From Neelides folsomi (lineage: Eukaryota > Arthropoda > Collembola > Neelipleona > Neelidae), in contig JAQGBZ010000100.1 in NCBI GenBank assembly GCA_034687125.1, positions 124,001-188,000 on the forward strand: DNA of 64,000 nucleotides, written 5' to 3'. Under the pieces are notes generated by a model, which worked only from the letters and a program-made list of their open reading frames with translations, made no database searches and was not told where the DNA came from. The translations under genes were made by a program, and so were the position numbers. This document shows, piece after piece, positions 13,801 through 31,301 of this stretch (within the stretch, counting starts at the first letter, position 1; each line of letters opens with the position of its first letter).

Positions 13801-16800
13801 CAATACGATTTGTTTAAAATTCAAAAAGGAAAGATGAAATGAGATTTTCTTTATATGTAATTTTTCCTAATTCCTCTACATTAGAAATGTGCATGAATTA
13901 AAAAGGTTATTTGTTGATTAATGTGAAAGAGGATGAAGCGATGACATAATGAAAAAGCATTAAGGAGTCAAAGCCTCTCCCGAAGGATCTCTCCATCATA
14001 TCTCATTTCTCGTGAGTGTGGAAAGACTCCTAATGAAGATTCCGCCTCAGTATCCTCCAATTAGGATTTGCATAAGGATTTGGGTTAGCGACTCTCCCAC
14101 AGTGCAACAATGCAATTGCAATGGAAATGCAGGAGCAGATTTCTATTATCAGACGCCGGTTGTTCATTCTCATGCGAACCTCCGCTCCTTACCAGAACAC
14201 TCATCCACCAGTGTTTTTCATCATTCCTTCCTTTTTATGCGCATATATAATTAATTTCCCTTTCCTTCTTCGTTCAATTGGCTTACTTGTGCATGGCACG
14301 TCAAAGATACCAAGCTGGTTTTTTGGACCATTTTGACATGTGCGGCTGAGAGGAAATCCATCCGAAACCTCCAACCCATTGAATGTGTCTAAACGCCTCT
14401 CAACCGAGACTTCGCCCAAAAAAGGTAACAACTCTCGTTGTGGAGAAGGAGAGAAGAATGTCAGAAGATTGGAAGCATGATTTTCAGGATTCAAATTTCC
14501 CTTGTTTTATGCAATGGGTTTGATGGTGGTTGCTTATGCAGGAATTAAATTCCTAGAAGGCAAATTGTAAGATTAAAATAATATAATTTAAATAAATCTG
14601 ATTACAATGACACGAGACCAAGAAAAGCTCTTTTACTTGACTGGCATCTGTTGAAGATTTTCCTGATTTTCACCATTTTTTTAAGATTTTTACCTTGGAG
14701 ACTTAAAAGCCTTAAAAGAAAAGACACGCAGATGTTCTCAAATGAAAGAAACTCCAATGAATGAAATTCTTAATGAACAGACTTTGGGTGTTCAAATCCC
14801 CAAAGGAATGATGAGCTGGATATGGGGCGTCTTTGGTCTCATGGATTATTCGGTCTATTGGCCCTTGTTCAATGCAATTTCACAATCCTCAATTTCCTCA
14901 ATGTTTTTGGGCACATGCACCATGTGGACATTTTCATTTCCACCTGAGAAGCCTGAGATTGAACGAGGCGGTGAATGAAAGTGTGGAAGAAGTTGACCCC
15001 GGGGGAGTCGAACTCCTTCAAAATATCTCTCCTAAGCTCAATTGCCTTCACTCACACAATGAGATCCACTTTAGTTGATTGCAGACCAAAGATGTTTCCC
15101 CTTTCTGGCCAGATGGTGGGCCAAGTGGGGAAAATGAGCTCAATTACAAAGCCCTTCCGAATCTTCCTCTCATAAAGATGGAAATAGTAAATAATGAACT
15201 TTTGTTCCTAATCGAACATTAAATCTCATACTTTTCCTTATATGATGAGACCGAATCCGATTTCATTTTCTTTATTATATGCTTTCTCTTTCTTTATGAG
15301 CTGTACTTAGGAAGTGTATCATGAGCTCATATCTAAAGAGATATTTATGTTATCTGGGTGTACCATATCATAATGTTATGACTGAAATATGATGAGTGTG
15401 ACATGCACGCAGGTATGTATTATATTTTTACAATATTTATTACTCTAGATTTACATGCGATTATTATCTTATTGCATATGAGAGGGTTTTAAGAAATATT
15501 TCTTTGTGTTTGTTGAACTCATCTATTTTTCAAACCCGGCACGAGGTTTTTTCTTTGAAAACACGAGTCAACGTCAAATTATTCTTAAACTGTAGTTGAT
15601 ATTTCGACATTTTTAGAAGAAGAAATTGCCTTTTTTTCAATTATTATAAAGTGAAATTGTGATTAGATTTAAACTTATAGTTTTCTGAATATTCTTGGAC
15701 AATATACCATTTTATATTATTTTACTATGGGATAAATACCCTGTTAAATGAACATGAAAATGTCAATATTTCAATTTTTGCAATTAAGAGTAAACGGTTC
15801 ATTACTTATTGACATGAAACGGAAACCTATTGAAACACTTTTTATTCAATGTGCATTCAACGGCTATTTAAAAAGATAATCCAACTTTTTAGTGCAATAA
15901 ATGAGTATTTTACATTCTACATTTCAAGATATTTAATACATGCTCTGATACTTCTGTCCGATTTCTTTACTTTCCATATTTGGTCAAGGGGTAAAAAGTC
16001 CTTTAAAGGAATTTGTGAATTTCAAGCTTTGATACTTTTGCGGTTCTGATCTTAATCCAACCCCCAATCTTACAACCGTTGATTTGATCATTAATCATCT
16101 CCCATTTATACACAATAATAACAAAAGTAATCGATTTGCCCTATAAAGTTTCATAAGAATGAGAAGGACAATTGAGGAATGAGTGGATTTAAGGTGAAAT
16201 ATTTGAAAGTCATCTCACCTGGAGTTCATGTTGGAATTCAAGTTCTCCAACCGTGCATTGTTTCCCGGAATAAGCGGAATGAGATCCGGACCAACCCTGT
16301 TTTTGTTCCTTTTGAAAGCTTCCACCTGAACCAAATTCTTTGATTCATCCTTTGAGAAATCAACCCGGAATGGTGAAGATGGTCTTTGGATATATGCCAC
16401 ATTTGCCACTACCAATTTGGCCTCCATGTCTTTTGTCATCTTTCCCACAGTGGAATCACTTTGACTGGAAGGAAGTCTCCTTAATGGTTTCTTCTCCAGT
16501 GGTTCTTTTTGAGGTGAGGGAGAGACAGATCGGAGATTTGGAACGTGGAGAGTGACAACAGTCAATTCGTCTTCGACCTTCGATTGAGAACAAATGATCT
16601 GATGGAGACAATTGTCAGATTTGGTGCAGCCGTAGCGAGAGAGTCGCTTTGGCTGGATGAGACCTGGAACTTGGAGGAAGGCTGAAGAAGGAGGATTTTG
16701 CCACTCTGAACTGTACGCTGGAGAATGGGAAATGGAATTCTTGGAGATTGAAGAGTTGCTCTGACTTTGACTTCGACTCCGACCGTTTTCACCTTTCCGC

Positions 16801-18332
16801 CCACGACCCAAAATGTCGTCGAGCGACTTGGCGTTGAAGATCCGGCCGAGACTCACTTTGGGGAAATGCCAACAGAAGCTCGATGGAGGGTCGGAGGAGT
16901 CGCCTTCACCTTCACAGTCGGACGCACTCGCCTTCGCCTTCTGAAAAAGTCAAGGATCAACCTTTGCGGCTAATACCATACTCTTATCTAAGTTATCTAA
17001 TTCCCAATTACTTCTAATAAGATACCGAATGATATATCTTATAAACTTTTTATAGGAAAGATTCCTATCTAGGAAAACTACAAACTTCATATCAATTACT
17101 TAATTATTTATACTTATTAGGAATAGAAAAGGTATTTTATAGGAAAGCAGAAGAGTTATATACCATTGAACGTAATAAAGGATTAATTTGATTAACTTTT
17201 CTCTTCCTTCCTCCTCAGGAACAGACGATGGTCTGTGCATTTTCACTTGCTATCTTTCTGCTTAACATTTAGTAGATTTGCGCATTCAAAATCTTATAAC
17301 ACTTTTATAAGTGTTATAACAAATAAGATACGGAAACTTTTAAGTATAGAAGACTTTGTAAAATATGTTTCTGTTTCATCTCACCTACATTTATGAAGTA
17401 ATGCAATATTGCAAATATAAGGGATATATCCCCGATATATCTCCCATGCATTTGTTACGAGTCATTTGCATAATCTCATAGTATACTTGTAGTGCAAACT
17501 TCATGCCAAGTTTTATTTTTAAAATTGCAATTCCTTCCGTTCATTAACCAAAATGTAGAGATGAATTCTTATTAGAGCTAAAATGTTTAAACATTTTTTT
17601 ACATCATTGCCCTTTACGAGAGGACTTCCAAAATAATTTAGACTCATTAATAATTAAACAAGTAATCAATCGATATAATGTAGTCCAAAGGGAAATGGCT
17701 CATAAAACAAAATATGTAATTTATACAATAATGTGCAGTCTTTTAACAACACTTTAATAGTCCATTAAAGAATAATTTGTTTGCAATGAACATATCAATA
17801 TTTATATATCATTGACATAAATCCTCATTTAAACATGAAAATAAGCTTTAGGAGAAAATTGTATAAGAATTTTATGTCTATTAACTATCTAAAGTATTTC
17901 TGTGTGTACATGATAGATTGTACATGTGTAGTGTGTACAATCGAGAGCATGCTCAGGTATGCACAGGTAAATGTAAAATAAAGTATAATGTAAATAAAAG
18001 CGTAATTTGGTATAGGAAGACACAGGTATGTAGTTGGAATTAAAAATTAATTATAAGAGGTTTCATTAATGTTGAGTAATGGCAAATAAAAAGTTTACCT
18101 TTGACGATTTCCGACTAGGGATTTTGACGGTTGTAGCTTTGAGCAGAGAAGCGTAGTTATTTGAACGATAGTGTTGAAAGTCCGCCTTGAACTGAATGCC
18201 TTCAATCCATGAGGAAGTTGAAGTGATTTCCTCCTGGGACTCTCCAGGTCGGTAAATGGTGGTCGTGTGGACCCGGATCCTTCCAGCGTCTTCGTCCCGG
18301 GATCCCAGAGACCTCAGAGACGTGTCGCTCAT
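7854..18332 (-). CDS. DLGAP: DLGAP/GKAP family synaptic scaffold (vulcan-type)
   Basis: Eight exons join in frame to about 894 residues: 18332-18099, 16940-16219, 11426-11365, 11294-11158, 9779-8658, 8487-8356, 8247-8093 and 7974-7854. DLGAP proteins bridge PSD-95 and Shank scaffolds beneath the synaptic membrane. The GKAP domain is clear: GKANLLIVKKFKQFEELC ending near residue 757, then DLAGFWDMVLIQVDQIHSMF and HELQKG in the next exon, and RKRLLAEKRKAM with EEIQIFTPE at the C-terminus. Each block matches DLGAP1-4 in order. The N-terminal half is serine-rich and low in complexity (SRSQSQSNSSISK). It contains RIFNAKSLDDILGRG, which resembles the 'FTKSRSLEG' block of vertebrate members. The C-terminus is TPETNDD instead of the TRL-type PDZ ligand that binds Shank. 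ATG at 18332 follows an upstream in-frame TGA. Introns total about 7.8 kb. The HURP/DLGAP5 branch is less likely. Confidence 0.88.
9780..11157. other. DLGAP intron 4 (between exons 11158 and 9779)
   Basis: Bounded by a good CAG/GTAAAT donor and a TTCAG acceptor on the minus strand. It holds a 125-codon plus-strand frame (10762-11139) with biased I/L/N/K composition and no motif, which looks like chance. No other element was seen. Confidence 0.5.
11427..16218. other. DLGAP intron 2, with less AT-rich islands
   Basis: This 4.8-kb intron has blocks less AT-rich than the surroundings at about 11900-12250 and 13970-15180. The first block contains short overlapping frames rich in Pro/Arg/Gly without family resemblance, and a short tandem repeat at 12248-12312. 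They could be enhancers or an alternative promoter and first exon. Nothing in the sequence decides this. Confidence 0.4.
12248..12312 (+). repeat. Short tandem repeat, unit about 16 bp
   Basis: Four imperfect copies of (A)AAATACCTGTGTG stand in a row, the copies differing in spacer bases and the last ending in CTGTATTT. It lies inside DLGAP intron 2 beside the less AT-rich block. It codes for nothing recognisable. Confidence 0.75.
16941..18098. other. DLGAP intron 1
   Basis: AT-rich intron between the exon ending KIPSRKSSK and the exon starting KAKASASDCE. It contains an 11-bp inverted repeat, TTATAACACTT and its complement with a 4-base spacer, at 17294-17319. No gene was seen. Confidence 0.45.
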
Positions 18333-21300
18333 TTTCCCTCCCACGTCCCCATCCTCAGTTGGTCACCAGTTGAAGGAATCCTGGAGCTCCCGGCAGGTAT
18401 CGATCGAACCCACCCACACAGACTCATCGCATCACCATCTCCAGTATCACACACACCACGCACCTATCTCCACGACTTGTTTAACAACAAAACTATTCCC
18501 ATAAATCCCCATGAATAATGTATTCTCGTTCCGCAACAATCTTATAAACTATGAATCCAAAAAACAAAGTTCAACTCCCAAACTCCCAATGATGATAAAT
18601 GAAATTCATTAATTATCATCATTTGAAATATTTCTTAATATTTCTTTAATTTTATAAATTATTGATTAATTGCATATTGATGTTAAAATAATGTACTCTC
18701 ATAATAAGCTCTTTTGTAGCTTGTATTTCACAAGTGAAGAGTGTGCATATAATTTTTGCAATTTTGCTTGGGATTTTAGCAAAAACGATGCGATGGGGCG
18801 TAATGAAACAGAATTAGTGAAGTTTATGTAAGAATACATTGAACACCATCTCTTAGAAAATTTTTGAACAGAATTGTTCCCGGCTCTGCTCGCTCTTCAT
18901 TGATTTCATTGCATGCATGGACTTTGCATTTTGGCCCACAACTCCACAAGCAAAGTTGCGAATTTTCCTCTTCAAGAGAGCGTGTGACTCTCTGCTTTGT
19001 CAATTTTCATCAGATTGGCGATACGGTAAGTGGCAGACTAGACGAAAGTAAAAAAGTTGTGTGCATTGGATTTAATATCTTTTACTCTCTCAGGAGGTGC
19101 TTCAGCGGTGGGATCGCCATACCTCGTGCTCTTCCCTTCCGATGAAGAGCCTTCCACTATCCTTTTTCGTAAGTTCATTTACATTTAACAAAAATTTCAA
19201 CACTTATAATTTATTAAACTATATTTACTAGATAAATTAATGTATTCTATAAGTAAGTTAAAATAATGAGTAATTTTGTACGTAGAAATCTAAACATTTA
19301 CTGTATTTTAAGAATCGACTGAATCAAGGATTCAAAATTATTCTTCATGATTTTTGGGAATAAGATTAAAATTGATATATTTTAAAGTGTAATTTATGAT
19401 AAATCAAACTTATTCTTTTATTTAAGTAACTTTGAAGCCTTCTGAAATGTTAAAAACCTCTAAAAGTTTAAATTAGGAATACCCTGATGAAACTTAAAAA
19501 TCATTTTCTTCAATATCTCCAAACATAAGCCATCAGTTCCATTTCTTTATCTTTTTATTTACTATAATAATATGTATATCATATTTTATCTCGATATAAG
19601 CACATAATATTTATAAACAAAGAAGATCAAAGAAGTCTTTGTCTTTAGTCTTAATGTTAGTACTTCTTATATGGATATGCTTATCTATCTATGAAGAGGA
19701 AGTGGGAATAAGGAAATGGAATGGTCAGTGCAAGGCCGCCGTTTACCATGTTTAACAGTGCTAGACTCATATTCATATTAGGATATTATCCTATTAAAAC
19801 TGTAATTAAAGACAAGCCTAAATTTTTAACTAATCATCTGCTCCAAATGCAAATAAACGATTTTTATGATTTGAGCAATGAGAAGATGCCTTGAGTTTGA
19901 GTGAGCCTTGTACTAGATAACAAACTAATACCTCTGCCTATACCAATGAATGTTTTATTTGATATTCATTTGTTTAATTAGGTTAACTTCATATCAAACC
20001 ATATTTAACGTACAATTCCAACTAGGAGAAAGTTGGATTTAATCAATTACCGAGTGCATACAATCCTTAGCACTAATAGAATCTATTTATTATAGTACTT
20101 TGGGCATTGTATAATAACTCTTCTAATAATTAATTATGTATATTAATTATGGTATGCAACAATTTATATTTTATTAAGACGTAGTTAAGAATGTTGATGA
20201 TGCGAATTATATTCAAATTAATAAATATTGGGTTCAAGAACCTTTGAAAAAATGTGAATAACTTTATCTGCGCAATTTGACATAGTTTCTTATCTCACAA
20301 AAATAGGCTCAATGAAATGGAAAAAAATTCAACTTGATCGTTCCGGATCCTTCAAAAGAAGCCCCGTGAATGTTTTGCCTTTCAGTCCTTGGCACTCCAC
20401 TCCTAACCTTCTTATATTAATTCAATTTACCCTAATTTAACTTCTAAGGTTTACGCGGAGTATTTTTACTTTTTCTTGGCATTCAACATATGGATTGTTG
20501 TCGCCTCCCCACATTGAGCTTTATATAATTGCAAACAAACGTCATTTTGTATTTATATCTGCGCCTTAATTTGGTGTTTATCTTACGAGTTCCAAGAGGA
20601 ATGGCGTAAAATAAATATTTTGAATCTCTCGTGATTCATAAAAAACAGTTCTGGAAAATTTCGACTTTCCTCGTCTAGAGCCTTGAAAAGGTATAAAAGA
20701 AAGAAAATTATCATGTTTGATTAAGAGATCTTATTTGCACTTCTTTTTATCTTCTACATGTGCACATTTTTCTACCAGGGAATACTTCCAATATATCTAA
20801 AATAGTTCATTGCAGTGAACCATGTTAATCAATTCTGTATATGGTATAAGGAAAGAAGGAGAAACATATTTAACGTGTGGATTATAACTTTTAAGAGAGT
20901 CTAACTATTTAAATAGGATTCTCTGAATGGAATAATTATTTATTGGTTTACTGGGTTTACATTTCAGTATATTTGGGTCTGGGTTTATAGGTTCAATGTT
21001 TAAGTTTAAGCCAAATGATTTGTGATTAGTCTCAAATTGCTAGACGTAAGCACTTTACATATTGTATTATAAATATATGACTGACTGATTTTTAAAGTAC
21101 TTGCAATGTTTTAAATACAAGATTGGATATATTAGTTAATTCTTATACAATTCATAATCATAATCTTGGACTTGTTGAACCAAGTTAAGCAAACAGTATC
21201 TTATGTTATTTAAGTACAAATACACTCGAGATATTATTACTACAGACGAACAGTATCAAAAGTAAATCTTGGTTCATGAAATTGAGAATTTGGTGATAAT

Positions 21301-21633
21301 AACTACAGAACCAATCCCAAGTAAAATTTTCCATAGATTATTAACACCCTTCATTTTTCTTCTCGTTTACTATAAAAGGTTCTTGTATTGACAACGAGGT
21401 CGTCACACCGTTTCTTATTAGAAATCATTGCATTGAACTTAAAGGGTTGTAGGCCGATTTTATTAAATTAAATTTCTTCAATTTTAAATATTTCGTATTG
21501 GAATTAATTGGTCAGTTCGGTGGTTAATTATTATGCTATATTCAATTAAGAATAAAAGGCAGAATGACTTTTTTTAATTTTTTTCTAATTTCAGAAATTT
21601 TAATTGACCTTCCCCATCGTGTGCGTGTTCAAA
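18333..21633. other. Intergenic region upstream of DLGAP and of the small mitochondrial-type gene
   Basis: Divergent spacer of 3.3 kb. The first 150 bp next to DLGAP are less AT-rich and probably leader or promoter. A 93-codon plus-strand frame at 18864-19145 shows no family motif and no supporting splice sites were found. The remainder is AT-rich with nothing recognised. Confidence 0.35.
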
Positions 21634-21923
21634 ATGCTACTAGGACGGGCTGCTTGCAGCCATTTTAGACTCTCTTTCTCGGGGCTTCAGGTAATATAAC
21701 CAGTACTAATTTTCCTGATTTAATTTGATTCTAAATGTTCTTATTTGATTTTTATTTGTGAATGATTTAGAATGAAGTTGCGCGAGGGAATCGGTGGGAC
21801 AATTTTGTTTTCAACTCCGCAGCGATCTTCGCCATTTGCGGAATCAGCATCTCCACATTCTCGCTCTCGAAACTTGCGGCCGACTATGGGTATTATCGTA
21901 CCGCACCAGCCCACAAAGAATGA
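21634..21923 (+). CDS. Small putative mitochondrial membrane protein, 69 residues
   Basis: Exons 21634-21690 and 21771-21923 join in phase 0. ATG at 21634 starts MLLGRAACSHFRLSFSGLQ, an arginine-containing amphipathic leader without acidic residues that looks like a mitochondrial presequence. Then come NRWDNFVFN, a hydrophobic span of about 20 residues (SAAIFAICGISISTFSL), and a short polar tail with YGYYRT ending AHKE. The splice sites are CAG/GTAATA and TTTAG. This layout is shared by many small subunits of respiratory complexes and their assembly factors, but I cannot assign it to one. The signal is composition and layout, not a recognised motif. It stands alone between DLGAP and SMAD2/3. 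Confidence 0.6.
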
Positions 21924-22126
21924 GTGCTACAAACCCAAACTATAATGAAAATAATGATGAATTTCTAGTATCCAAACCTCGTCGTTTTAAAAGTAATTTT
22001 AATTAAGTCACCTAAACGTAGAATCCTCTACTCAAAAAATATACAAGTTCGATCGATAAAATATGTAAATAAGAGTTTTTAACCCAAAGTCAGCGGCATA
22101 GGAAAAGGGACAGTTAATAAGTTTAG

Positions 22127-22132
22127 AATAAA
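22127..22132 (+). terminator. Candidate polyadenylation signal AATAAA of the small mitochondrial-type gene
   Basis: AATAAA lies about 205 bases after the stop at 21923. Assignment rests on position only. Confidence 0.35.
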
Positions 22133-22346
22133 TAGGATGTTCGATATAAGAAAAAAGAAAAGTTAAAGATTTCTATACCTCTGCTACACAGAGAAATGAT
22201 AGTCTGAAACAGGCGGGTTTTCTCAACGGAATCCCCGTCACTTTAATAATGAGCAATCTTCATCTTTTCTCGATTATTATATTCATTATGTTCAATTTTT
22301 ATAGATTTACGAAAGTTCCTTATAATATTATTTAATATAATAAATA

Positions 22347-22445
22347 CCGTAAAGTTCCGATATCTGTCCAGGGTTCAATATGTGTCCGGGGGTCATATGC
22401 ATAATTTTAAAAGGTGTCCGGGGGACAGATATCGGAACAATACGG
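22347..22445. mobile_element. Very short TA-flanked inverted-repeat element (99 bp)
   Basis: The two ends, read inward and including the flanking TA, share TACCGTAnnGTTCCGATATC and then TGTCC, with only two mismatches in 25 positions. The middle carries two direct copies of GTGTCCGGGGG. Size, TA flanks and lack of coding make it a miniature DNA element, probably Tc1/mariner- or pogo-related. Its G-runs stand out from the surrounding AT-rich DNA. Confidence 0.6.
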
Positions 22446-22839
22446 TACATATATATCATGTTAAGATAAATGACATAAGTATTATAATTATGTTAAACCC
22501 AAAACAATCCAATGGAAAATGAATATGAATAAAAAGATTTATTGCAATATAAATTCCTTGTTTTAAAAAATCTTTTTCAAGTTTCATTATTTCATGAAAT
22601 GAGGATGGAAATAAATGAAGAATTTCATTTATTAAACTTGGCTCCACTTTATTTAAGCATTGCTACATGTAAATAGTTTAGCAATTTTTTATATTGTTAC
22701 ACGAATGGTAAGAGATCTGTTTAATAATTACAAATATACACATGCATCATATAACATCTTAAGTATTTTAAACAACCTTATACAAAGATTAAAACTTTAT
22801 AGAAGTTTACTTAAAAATGTTTTAAATCTCTCAATGCGA

Positions 22840-22915
22840 TTTTTTGCATTCGTTCAAGATGCACTGAATAGGCATTTAACGAATGCAAAAAATGCCTATT
22901 CAGTGCATCTTGAAC
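22840..22915. repeat. Interleaved perfect inverted repeats, order A-B-A'-B'
   Basis: Arm A is 22840-22854 and its exact complement A' is 22878-22892 (15 bp). Arm B is 22852-22877 and its exact complement B' is 22890-22915 (26 bp). The arms alternate instead of nesting, so the A and B hairpins cannot both form as a simple stem, although a pseudoknot could. Perfect arms in AT-rich neutral-looking DNA suggest a recent origin. Confidence 0.85.
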
Positions 22916-25900
22916 AAAACTACTTAAATTACTATTCATTGGTTGTAATTAAACTAACCAAACATTCATATTCCCCAAATCATACATTTAAGAAAATGTC
23001 TTGAACTTAAGATTAATTAAATTAAGTTGTTGTGCTTTTCACATCAACACCGGTAATGTAAATAACCGGTTTAGATTTTAACATTTACTTTTTAGATTTA
23101 ATTTTAATTAGTTCACACAAAAAGTTACACTTTTACTCGTCCTTATAAACTAAAATCATGATAATTGTGTAATTACGTGCTATTTAATCTTCACTTTAAG
23201 TAAGTACCAAAAGAATTAAGCTATGCAATATCAGAGCTAACAAAAAATCTCTAAAGTTTTGAACAAAATGGATCTTACTTTATCAAAAAAACTAACTAAA
23301 ATTAAACATTTGAATATTATATTATTTGAATAAATATTGAGTTTAACAATTTACCTCTCGATCTTTAATTTCGAGCCCTAGTTTATAATATAAATTGTCA
23401 TTTTTGAGGTACCTTCAATTGTTTTGAGTGAGGGAATAGTTTTCAAGATATCTTTTTGTAAGTATAAATATCTTATTCGTTAGCCAATTAATGAGCTATT
23501 ATTAGGTAATATACCTTTGTTCATATATAATTTACAAGTTTGTCTAATGTTCATACTAGTTCTTTAATTTATTATATATGAAAAGTATTGAGAGCTTCTT
23601 TCGCCTGCCTCTATTGTCGACTATACTTTGTTGACGCTGATTCCCATTACTCATAAACTACCCCTTTTCGTACTTTTTCATTTTTGTGTAATATTAAAAC
23701 TAGGGTTTATATTACAATTACACGTAATTACCGTTCTGAAGTCTTCCCAAGGGACAAACTTTTCCAGAAATATCAATTAATTAATTTTGCAATTAGGGAG
23801 AAAATATTGTACATATTATGTAGAAGTGAAATATTTATAATATATATAATTTTATCTTTTATACCATTTTCTCTTCAAATATACTTTCTTTGCTAATTTT
23901 GCAAATACACATTCAGGTAAAGGTACACTCTATATTCAATAATTAAGCTTGCAAGTTCATAATATTCATATTATTTATCACTTTCATATATTCTAGGTAT
24001 TTTTAAAAGTATTTTTACACGATTCAACTGACGGGAACAATAAATTGACTTTTAATTATTTACTTTTTTTACTTTTTAAGGTACCGAAATTACAAATATT
24101 TTAAAATACAAAACGAAATCCTTCAAAATCTTACTTTTTAATAAAAACGTATTCTTTCAATGCATTTAAGTACTTTTCTCTTACCCATGGCCCAAGGTAC
24201 CTGATTTCAATAGTCTTGAGTTATTAAATAAAAATTATTTTTTCCACAATCCAATTCGTTTTTAAAACATTTTCAAGTATGAATTCTTTGCATAAAATTT
24301 TCCTTAATTAATAAATCGTTGATTTTCATTCAAATAACATCATCATCTAATGTCATATTATAACTTTTAAACCAAGAGACCAAGTCCAATTACATGATAA
24401 ATGATCAAACATAAATTTTTAACGTTATTTTATAATAATGATCATTCGGGCACTCCGAGAAAGTAAGCCTCATCAAATTAATCATTTAAATTATTAGTTA
24501 GAATAAAAATCATTTAATTACATAGTAATTTTCTAAATATTATACAACACGTGTGTACTTAGATTGACCAATCTTGTTACTACTTATAATTATAACATAA
24601 CTATACATTTTTGTTTGTCCATGGCTTTTGCAACTAAAGGTAAGCTTTAATTTTCAAGGTACTTACTTTGACTTTTATTAAGAAACGTCAACCAATTCAG
24701 TTTGTGCAATGATTTTAAATTTCCATAATTTCAATTTTAGGAAATAATTTTGAATTGGCCATAATAAATATTTTCTTTCCGTTATTTTTACATCAAGCTA
24801 AGATTTGGTTTTAGAAAACGATTCTGAATTTTACAATTGCATTACAGATTTTATAAGTAACTAATTAATAAAAATTATAAGTAGAAATGCGCTATGCTAT
24901 GAACATATAATTAAAATTAGAATAACGGTTGATATTCTTCTTGTTAGTAGGTATCTATTTAATTATATTTAATTTTTACACTTTACATTACCTACGTATA
25001 CTTATATATTTTAGTCTGTAGTATTTACTCTTCAACAACTCTTTTTTGACAAATTGTGTATCATGTCGATAGATTCTAAATATTTTTTAAAGCGAAGGTT
25101 AGCAATACTTGGTACAATTCTCTCCAACCATTTTCGCGAAAGTATTTATTTCATCCGAGGTACTCGTTGATTTCTAATAAGTATTTAGATAAATTCCTAT
25201 TTTAAATATACGATACTTTGTATACAGTTAATATTTAGATAGTTGTAGTTTATAAGCGTTCTTTATATTTAACACAATTCTCATTTTCAAAGTGTTAAAA
25301 TTGATCAAAAATTCGAAATTATATGCCAATCGAACAACGCTTATTGACATAATATTTACATTTGTCAATCTATTAGAAAACTGAAATAAATATAATTTGT
25401 TTCATATTGTTTTCTTTATCCATTTTGTTTTAATATTTTTAAAGGGGAAAGGCATTGTTCGGATATCTTTTTTAACACTTTCAAAATAATGAATTTTATT
25501 TATTAAATTGTTATATTCGTATAAAATCCCTGCCAGGAGCGAAATATTCCGAATTTGCACTCAAATATGTTTAATGTTGTACTTGTTCACTTTTAATTCA
25601 TTGTTCTAAGCGGTTATTTTAGAGCTTGAAATCCTCCTGAGACATTTGCTTACTTGTGAGGTCCCTCACGTTTAATTTCTACTGGATAACTAAATATCTG
25701 TATTTTACATGTAGTTTAAATGTATTAATTAATGAACAAACTGTCTTATTTGAACTTCCTGATGAAACTTTGGACATTGAAAATCTGCTGCTTATGCAAT
25801 ATAGTTTAATCATAGTTATATTACATGTTTCATAAATGCTAAATTCAGAGCTGCTTCAGTAAATGTGCTTTAAAGATATTTAATGCCAGTTTAACATTGA

Positions 25901-26262
25901 CAAAAACACATTCAAATTAAATGAAATCTTTGAAAATGCTTCCACTCCTCTTCCCCCCTTAACTCTATTTATTATACTATATGTGTGGAATATATTTATT
26001 AGATAATTGCCTTATAAGTATAAATATCATTAACAATTACAACTATTGCATAATTATATCAATAATTATGTACTAATTGTGTACTGAATGTCAAACTCAT
26101 TTGAATCTCATTGTTTAAACTAATAAATTCGCCTAACCACTTTCAAGGAGCCTGGCGTAAAAATAATTGAGAAAGTCTGATCTTGTCAACTCCTCGAACC
26201 AGAAAGAATCCACAACTTTTTTACAAAATTACCAGAGAGTCATCGGATGACTTTTATGAGAT
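22916..26262. other. AT-rich intergenic region downstream of SMAD2/3
   Basis: Convergent spacer between the small mitochondrial-type gene and SMAD2/3. No coding exon, RNA gene or repeat was recognised. Confidence 0.4.

Positions 26263-31301
<5,039 letters not shown>

Noticed and set aside
17294-17319. 11-bp inverted repeat in a DLGAP intron, and similar short palindromes at 58937-58965 and 60084-60103
   Set aside because: AT-rich palindromes of this length are expected by chance in this composition. Noted in the region entries but not treated as elements.
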